Part shown: piece after piece, positions 6,585 through 11,318 of the stretch
How positions within the stretch are numbered: the stretch's first letter is position 1
How the letters are laid out: the number at the start of each line of letters is the position of its first letter
Source of the DNA: RGIG426 sp045600765
GTDB lineage: Bacteria; Bacillota; Clostridia; Oscillospirales; Acutalibacteraceae
Reading direction: 5' to 3'
DNA: 11,318 nt
NCBI GenBank assembly: GCA_045600765.1
Contig: JAZRYM010000061.1
Location: forward strand, 1 to 11,318
Notes under the pieces: generated by a model
The model's database searches: none
The model's input: only the letters and a program-made list of their open reading frames with translations
Told to the model about the DNA's origin: nothing
Made by a program: the position numbers and the translations under genes

Positions 6585-8204
6585 ATGAAATTACGTATTG
6601 TGGTGCTGTGCGCGGCTCTGTTTTTGTTGTTCGGGACGTGTGCGTGGCGACTGCGTGTGATTGAGCGTGAACCCGAATTAAAGGAAGCCGCTACCGCACA
6701 ATCCACCTTGACCGTGACACTCGGAACACAGCGGGGAACCATTTACGATTGTCACTGCGAACCGCTTGTCAATCGCGATTTTTCTTACGTGGCATCCGTG
6801 GTGCCGACCGCCAAAGTGAAAACGCGTATAAAAACCGCCTTTCCGAAGCCGGAAGCGGCGGCGCTCCTTGAACGGTTGCAGGGTGGGAAACCGGTGGCGG
6901 TTTCGTTGTCTGCACCGCTTGCGCTTTGCGACGGTATCGTACTCAAAACGCTGCCACAGCGGTATACGGGGCAGGTGCTTGCACCGCACGTGCTCGGCTA
7001 CGCGGACGAAAGCGGCGGGGTGTGCGGCATCGAATATGCGTTTGATGAGTTGCTGTCTTCCTACGAAGGCGCGGTGGAGGTGACGTACGCGGTGGGCGCA
7101 AACGGGTTGCCGCGCGCCGACGTGTTGCCAACCGTCACCGATACGACGGCGCGTACAAAAGGCGGCGTGGTGCTGACGATTGACCGCGACATTCAGCAAA
7201 TCGCGGAGCAGGCGGCGACAAAGATGACGTGCGGTGCGGTGGTGATTATGGAGCCGAACACGGGCAAAATTCGCGCGATGGTCAGCGTGCCGACCTATCA
7301 GCCTGACCGCGTGGCGGACGTGCTTTCCGCCGATAACGCGCCGCTTATCAACCGCGCGCTCGCCGACTACAACTGCGGGTCGGTGTTCAAAATCGCGACC
7401 GCCGCCGCCGCGCTTGAAGCGGGGTTGTCACCAGAAACGGAGTTTTCTTGTATCGGCGGGTTCTCGCTCGGACAAAACTTTTTTCATTGCCACTATATCC
7501 TCGGTCACGGTATGCTCGATATGAAAGAGGCGTTTGCCAAATCGTGTAACCCGTATTATATCCAACTGGCGCTGGAAACGGGCGCAGATGCGGTGTACGA
7601 TATGGCGGTGGCGTTCGGGCTTGACCGAGCGTGGACGCTCGCGGAGGGACTTTCAACCGCGCGGGCGGTGTTGCCGACTCTGCAAACGCTGCAATCGTCC
7701 GATGCGGCGCTGTGCAATTTGGCGTTTGGGCAAGGGGAACTGCTCGCGACTCCCATTCACGTGGCGCAACTCGCCGCCGCGGTGGTGAACGGCGGGGTGA
7801 TTTACCGTCCGACGCTTGTGGAGGGAACGGTGGACGAAAAAGGGACATTTCAAAAAGCGGAGCCGTCACCGTCGCAAACGGTGTTTTCAGCGACCACGGC
7901 GGACACCCTCTATCCGATGATGATGTACACGATGGAGGAGGGCACCGGCGCGAAAGGGCAACCGTATTATCTGCCTGCCGCCGCTAAAACGGGAACGGCG
8001 GAAACAGGCTGGTTTGAGGACGGGCAAGAGGTGGTACAACACTGGTTTACGGGGTGTTATCCGGCGGAAAATCCGCAGTATATTTTGACCGTGCTGTGCG
8101 AAAATTCCGAAGCGGCAGGGGAAAGCGCCGCTCCCGTTTTTTCGGAAATCTGCGATGCGCTGTATCTGCGCGCGCTTCCAAGCGACGGGAAAAACAACAG
8201 TTGA
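6585..8204 (+). CDS. Class B penicillin-binding protein, peptidoglycan D,D-transpeptidase (PBP2/FtsI/SpoVD type)
   Basis: A 539-residue cross-linking enzyme anchored by one N-terminal membrane segment (about 5-20). An N-terminal pedestal carries RGTIYDCHCEPL (50-61), equivalent to the RGxIxDRNG motif of class B enzymes though without the NG. The transpeptidase domain has all three active-site motifs: SVFK (Ser266, Lys269), SCN (320-322) and KTGT (468-471). At 539 residues it is on the short side and has no C-terminal PASTA repeats. The start at 6585 is preferred over an upstream in-frame GTG (6567), because GGGGGA lies 6 bases upstream and MKLRIVVL gives a normal signal-anchor. The role could be elongation, division or sporulation; the sequence does not decide. 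It sits after mltG and its stop codon lies in the rnpB -35 box. Confidence 0.93.
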   Translation: MKLRIVVLCAALFLLFGTCAWRLRVIEREPELKEAATAQSTLTVTLGTQRGTIYDCHCEPLVNRDFSYVASVVPTAKVKTRIKTAFPKPEAAALLERLQGGKPVAVSLSAPLALCDGIVLKTLPQRYTGQVLAPHVLGYADESGGVCGIEYAFDELLSSYEGAVEVTYAVGANGLPRADVLPTVTDTTARTKGGVVLTIDRDIQQIAEQAATKMTCGAVVIMEPNTGKIRAMVSVPTYQPDRVADVLSADNAPLINRALADYNCGSVFKIATAAAALEAGLSPETEFSCIGGFSLGQNFFHCHYILGHGMLDMKEAFAKSCNPYYIQLALETGADAVYDMAVAFGLDRAWTLAEGLSTARAVLPTLQTLQSSDAALCNLAFGQGELLATPIHVAQLAAAVVNGGVIYRPTLVEGTVDEKGTFQKAEPSPSQTVFSATTADTLYPMMMYTMEEGTGAKGQPYYLPAAAKTGTAETGWFEDGQEVVQHWFTGCYPAENPQYILTVLCENSEAAGESAAPVFSEICDALYLRALPSDGKNNS

Positions 8205-8229
8205 CAAACGAAAAAAATTCCGTTATACT
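8201..8229 (+). promoter_or_regulatory. Consensus sigma-A promoter of rnpB
   Basis: A perfect TTGACA (8201-8206), a 17-bp spacer with an A-tract and TATACT (8224-8229) give a very strong promoter, as expected for a stable RNA. Transcription should begin near 8236, just before the 5' strand of P1. The TGA stop of the penicillin-binding protein gene (8202-8204) is inside the -35 hexamer. Confidence 0.92.
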
Positions 8230-8237
8230 CTTACCTT

Positions 8238-8567
8238 GCGAGTGAGCCGGATAGTCGCGTGCCTTTCGGTATGAGGAAAGTCCGGGCATCACAGGGCAGG
8301 ATAACGGCTAACGGCCGCCGAGGGTGACCTTAGGGAAAGTGCAACAGAGAGATACCGCCCGCTTTTTGCGGGTAAGGGTGGAAAGGCGAGGTAAGAGCTC
8401 ACCGGCGCGCAGGAGACTGCGTGGCCCTGCAAACCCTATCCGATGCAACGCCGACTGAAGCGATACGTTGACCCGACGTGCTTCGACGGGCGGCTTGAGC
8501 CGTTCGGCAACGAACGGTCGAGATAGATGACTATCTAAGACAGAACCCGGCTTACAGACTCACTCGT
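8238..8567 (+). ncRNA. rnpB: RNase P RNA, bacterial A-type
   Basis: The catalytic RNA that removes 5' leaders from pre-tRNAs. The ends pair perfectly as P1 (CGAGTGAG 8239-8246 with CTCACTCG 8559-8566). The conserved core words GAGGAAAGTCCGGGC near the 5' end, GGTGGAAAGGCGAGGTAAGAGC with CACCGG in the middle, GGCTTGAGCC, and ACAGAACCCGGCTTACAG at the 3' end are all present and define P4 and the catalytic core. The length of about 330 nt is a little shorter than the E. coli RNA. The P15-P16 region (8449-8492) folds as CGCC/GGCG plus GAAGC-gat-ACGT/ACGT-GCTTC and shows no GGU motif for tRNA CCA pairing. A promoter and a terminator frame it, so it is an independent transcript. Confidence 0.97.
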
Positions 8568-8570
8568 TCC

Positions 8571-8609
8571 AAAAAGCATCTCGTTTGAGGTGCTTTTTTG
8601 TTTTGTTTT
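8571..8609 (+). terminator. Intrinsic terminator of rnpB
   Basis: AAAAAGCATCTC, a GTTT loop and GAGGTGCTTTTTT form a stem extended by A-T pairs with one T-G wobble, followed by T-rich sequence. It starts a few bases after the end of P1. Confidence 0.93.
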
Positions 8610-8646
8610 GCGTGCGGCGTGCATAGAAGTAAACCGAGGTGATTGA

Positions 8647-9486
8647 ATGAAACGGTCAGAAGCGTTTTGGCGGCCGCTGTTGTGCGGTGTTCTCATCGGT
8701 GGGCTTGGAGTGGCACCCGGTGTCAGCGGAGGAGCGCTTGCGGCATCGTTTGGGTATTATGCGTTACTTCTTTTTGCCGCCGCCCACCCGATAAAAGCGG
8801 TGAAAACCGAATGGAAAACGCTGTTTCCGCTCGGTGGCGGGCTTGTCCTTGGGGTGGTGTTGTTCGGGCGGGGGTTGCTTTGGATTTTTGAGGCGTTTCC
8901 CGCCGAAATGCGCTGTGCTGTGGCGGGGTTGATACTCGGCACGCTCCTGCTTTCGGGAAAGAAGGTATTTGCGCCGCCGCATCGCCTGCGGCAAGGGTTG
9001 TTGGCGCTCGGCGCCTTTTTTTCGGGGTTGTGGCTCTTTTACGGCAACCTTTTCCCGACCGTCCGCGCCATTCCGCGCAGTTCCGACTGGGTGCTGTGCG
9101 GCGGCGTGTATGCGTTCGGTACCGTCGTGCCGGGAGTCAGCGCATCGTGCATTCTGCTTTCGATGGACGGCTACGACGACGTGCTCGGCTTGCTCGCAGG
9201 GGAGCACCCGTCGGCGCTCATTCCTTTTGCACTCGGCTTTGCCGCAGTCGCCGTGTGTCTTGTGGGGCTTGTCAACGCCTTGTATACCCGCCATCAAGCG
9301 GTTACGTCCGCCGTTGTGTTCGGGTTTACGGTTTCCTCGGTCGTGCCCGTTGTTCCGCCGCTTGCGCTCAATAAGGCGAGTATCGTGGCGGTTTTATGCG
9401 GTTTTTTCACGCTTGCGCTTGTGTGCACGGGACGAAAAAGTGGGGAAATTCGGGAAAGACGGTTGACAGACCGCGGTGAAATTTGA
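8647..9486 (+). CDS. popT: DUF368 membrane protein, PopT-type undecaprenyl-phosphate translocase family
   Basis: A 279-residue hydrophobic protein with about eight predicted membrane segments, for example 11-21, 62-80, 88-102, 117-133, 147-160, 190-212, 219-236 and 245-261. Family hallmarks are the paired glycine motifs GVAPGVSGGALA (21-32) and TVVPGVSASCILL (159-171), which mark the inverted internal repeat of DUF368. Proteins of this family (PopT) were shown in other bacteria to recycle undecaprenyl phosphate across the membrane for cell-wall synthesis; the role here is by homology. GAGGTGATTGA precedes the ATG. The context supports an envelope role, since a transglycosylase and a transpeptidase gene lie just upstream of rnpB. 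The last 20 codons carry the promoter of the next gene. Confidence 0.88.
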   Translation: MKRSEAFWRPLLCGVLIGGLGVAPGVSGGALAASFGYYALLLFAAAHPIKAVKTEWKTLFPLGGGLVLGVVLFGRGLLWIFEAFPAEMRCAVAGLILGTLLLSGKKVFAPPHRLRQGLLALGAFFSGLWLFYGNLFPTVRAIPRSSDWVLCGGVYAFGTVVPGVSASCILLSMDGYDDVLGLLAGEHPSALIPFALGFAAVAVCLVGLVNALYTRHQAVTSAVVFGFTVSSVVPVVPPLALNKASIVAVLCGFFTLALVCTGRKSGEIRERRLTDRGEI

Positions 9487-9492
9487 TACAAT
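9463..9492 (+). promoter_or_regulatory. Sigma-A type promoter of the dockerin-protein gene
   Basis: TTGACA (9463-9468), an 18-bp spacer and TACAAT (9487-9492), in the context GATACAAT, lie across the stop codon of the DUF368 gene. The expected start point is near 9500, giving a leader of about 35 nt before the ATG at 9534. AAGGAG (9519-9524) is the ribosome binding site. Confidence 0.8.
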
Positions 9493-9533
9493 ATCTCTGT
9501 GCTATGGTATCTAATATAAAGGAGTGTTTATCT

Positions 9534-11291
9534 ATGACTGAAAAACGGCGTAAAGTCGCTCGCATCGTCGCGTTGGTGCTTGCGGCGGTAATGATTTTGT
9601 TCTCGCTGCCGCTCGTTGCCATGTCGTCGAGAGCCGCTGACGGTACCGCTATGGCGGCGGAACATCGCCTCGGTTCTTGGTGGTGGTGGCCGGAAGACGG
9701 TTTCAACGAGACGGAGTGCGAGAAATATCTCTCGCTCTATCAAGAGTCGGGTGTCAATGAAATTTATTTCTACGGCTACGACCTGCTGTATACCGCGGAA
9801 AACCGCGCCAAATTGCACGGGTTTGTGCAAAAAGCGATGACTTACGGTTGCCGCGTGGCGCTGTTGTACGACGGTTGGGCAGACCTTAGCGGCGGCAATC
9901 CTGCCACCCTTACGGAGATGATTAAAGACGGTTTCCTCGCGTATAAAGCGGAATACCCGAAAGACGCGGTTTACGGTCTGCACTTCGATATGGAGCCGAA
10001 AGGCGGCTATGTAAGCCAGTCGTTTGTGGATTATTTCATCGAGCCGATGCAAGAACTGCGCGATGAGGGTATCTGGTGCGAGGTGGACGTCAACGTCAAC
10101 TGGGAAAAACGCGGTGGCGCAACCCTTACCTATGATGGCGTGACGGGACTGTTCAACATTCTCGCCAAATACACCGACACGATGAGCCTGATGTCCTACC
10201 GCATCAAAGCCGAAAAAGTGGTGGATTGCGGCGAGGAATGTCTGAAAGCCGCGATTAAATACGGTTGCCCGATTACCTACGGTGTGGAAACCGCCAACTC
10301 CGGCGAAGACGGGGTGGACTTCCACAAATCCACCAAAGAGAAGCTGTTCGAGGTCATCGACGGCGTGTTTGAACTGCTCGAAGACAAACAACTGCCCATT
10401 CCGTACGGTATGGCGATTCACCAAAACCGCGCGTTTTACGCGCTGGCGGGTAACGTGCCCTCGCGCACGACCCACGCTTCGATTGACGAAAACGACACCA
10501 CGACGACCTATATCCGCACCTCCGGCGAGGTAACGACTTCGACGCGGGTGAACTATGAACTGGTCGAAACCGAACTGTACCGCAAAACGGGAATGAGCAA
10601 CGTGTATTACGATGCGACTTCCAACGGTGTGGCGATTAAAATTCCCGAACTGGCGGAAGCGCTGGTCGCCGATTATGAGAAAAACGGGCCGATTGACCCG
10701 AGCCAAGGCGAATATTACCAAGTGATGATTATGGGTGTGTCCATGACGGACAACTACTATCCTTGCTTAATCGACAGCCGCGGCCGCGATATTTGGGCGG
10801 ACAAGAGCGACTATCCGAACGGCACGCAGGTCAACAACTTCTTTATCGGGTTCCCGCCCACGATTACCGCCAACATCCGCAAAACGATTGATTTTAGCCG
10901 CACCGGTTCCGAGAGCGATGAAACCACCAAGTTGAACACGCTGTTCTTGGCGTGCGACCGTGCGAAGAACTCACTCGATACACGCGGCCTTATTGTCAAA
11001 GTGTTCCGCAACCCGAACAAGGTGACGACCACCGCCACCGAACCGGGTGAGACGACCAATCCGTCCGTCACGACAGAGCCCACCACCGAACCGAAAGCGG
11101 TGATTCTCGGTGACGCGAACGTGGACGGCGAAGTGAATATGAAAGACGTGCTTCTGATGCGTAAATACATCGTCGGTATAGAGGTTAAGATAGATATGGC
11201 TGCTGCCGATGTGATACAGGACGGTGCCGTCAACTTCAAAGACGTGTTGCAGGTGCGCCGCTTCTTGGTGGGTATGATTACCGAACTGTAA
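9534..11291 (+). CDS. Secreted TIM-barrel-like protein with C-terminal type I dockerin
   Basis: A 585-residue exported protein. Residues 1-36 form a signal peptide: a basic MTEKRRK start, a hydrophobic core, then a probable cut near SSRAADG. Residues about 43-305 look like a barrel of alternating strands and helices: GSWWWWPEDGF, VNEIYFYGYDL (74-84), VALLYDGWADL (108-118), YGLHFDMEP (147-155), MSLMSYR (217-223), ITYGVET (247-253) and YGMAIHQNRAFYAL (291-304). The FDMEP pair Asp152/Glu154 and the MSYR strand recall GH18-like hydrolases, so a glycoside hydrolase or carbohydrate-binding role is possible but unproven. Residues 306-495 form a middle domain I do not recognise. A Thr/Pro/Glu linker (497-520) leads to a dockerin (524-585) with two calcium-loop/helix repeats: DANVDGEVNMKD is canonical, DVIQDGAVNFKD has Ile in place of the Asn/Asp ligand. 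The dockerin implies docking to a cohesin on a scaffoldin or the cell surface. Confidence 0.85.
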   Translation: MTEKRRKVARIVALVLAAVMILFSLPLVAMSSRAADGTAMAAEHRLGSWWWWPEDGFNETECEKYLSLYQESGVNEIYFYGYDLLYTAENRAKLHGFVQKAMTYGCRVALLYDGWADLSGGNPATLTEMIKDGFLAYKAEYPKDAVYGLHFDMEPKGGYVSQSFVDYFIEPMQELRDEGIWCEVDVNVNWEKRGGATLTYDGVTGLFNILAKYTDTMSLMSYRIKAEKVVDCGEECLKAAIKYGCPITYGVETANSGEDGVDFHKSTKEKLFEVIDGVFELLEDKQLPIPYGMAIHQNRAFYALAGNVPSRTTHASIDENDTTTTYIRTSGEVTTSTRVNYELVETELYRKTGMSNVYYDATSNGVAIKIPELAEALVADYEKNGPIDPSQGEYYQVMIMGVSMTDNYYPCLIDSRGRDIWADKSDYPNGTQVNNFFIGFPPTITANIRKTIDFSRTGSESDETTKLNTLFLACDRAKNSLDTRGLIVKVFRNPNKVTTTATEPGETTNPSVTTEPTTEPKAVILGDANVDGEVNMKDVLLMRKYIVGIEVKIDMAAADVIQDGAVNFKDVLQVRRFLVGMITEL

Positions 11292-11318
11292 TCGTCATAT
11301 CCCGAAAAAACGGAGCAA

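Noticed and set aside
9528..10721. 397-codon open frame antisense to the dockerin gene
   Set aside because: It has no recognisable motif, and its composition reflects the complement of a G+C-rich gene with a clear signal peptide and domains on the plus strand.
1..11318. CRISPR arrays, tRNA genes, insertion sequences or phage genes
   Set aside because: No regularly spaced direct repeats, no cloverleaf sequences and no transposase, integrase or phage motifs were seen on either strand.

Overview
The window most resembles a chromosomal segment from an anaerobic Bacillota of the class Clostridia, perhaps an Oscillospirales-like gut or rumen lineage. This is inferred from consensus sigma-A promoters, strong Shine-Dalgarno sites, ThyX instead of ThyA, an RNase P RNA with the A-type 3' half, and a secreted protein with a C-terminal dockerin. 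Most of the segment is G+C-rich. The exception is one visibly A+T-rich gene on the minus strand at the left.

Left part (1-2640). The window opens with the last codons of ribosomal protein L7/L12 (rplL) and its terminator. A repeat-rich non-coding stretch follows. Next is a lone minus-strand gene for an acyl-/aryl-adenylating (AMP-binding) enzyme of 589 residues, with its own consensus promoter, a leader of about 175 nt and its own terminators. The leader is the most unusual object here. It starts at the foot of a three-segment long stem, can form a 14-pair interaction between the stem's apical loop and sequence 3' of the stem (a pseudoknot-like topology), and ends in a UUCG-capped intrinsic terminator just ahead of the Shine-Dalgarno site. 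I do not recognise it as a known riboswitch class. Two related copies of an interspersed repeat, in the same orientation, flank this gene.

Middle part (2617-8204, all plus strand). thyX and a thymidylate kinase gene overlap by one base and form a dUMP -> dTMP -> dTDP module. A DJ-1/PfpI family gene follows. Then come two cell-wall genes: an MltG-type endolytic transglycosylase with a long acidic N-terminal extension, and a class B penicillin-binding protein (transpeptidase). A terminator-like hairpin between these two contains the Shine-Dalgarno site of the transpeptidase in its 3' arm and places its T-run directly against the start codon.

Right part (8201-11318). The RNase P RNA gene rnpB follows with a perfect-consensus promoter whose -35 box contains the stop codon of the transpeptidase gene. 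Its specificity region appears to lack the L15 GGU motif that pairs with tRNA CCA. Next is a DUF368 membrane protein of the PopT undecaprenyl-phosphate translocase family, which fits the cell-wall theme. Last is a secreted protein with a putative TIM-barrel domain, a Thr/Pro linker and a type I dockerin, read from a promoter lying in the end of the DUF368 gene.

All functions are read from motifs by eye. No database search or folding computation was run.
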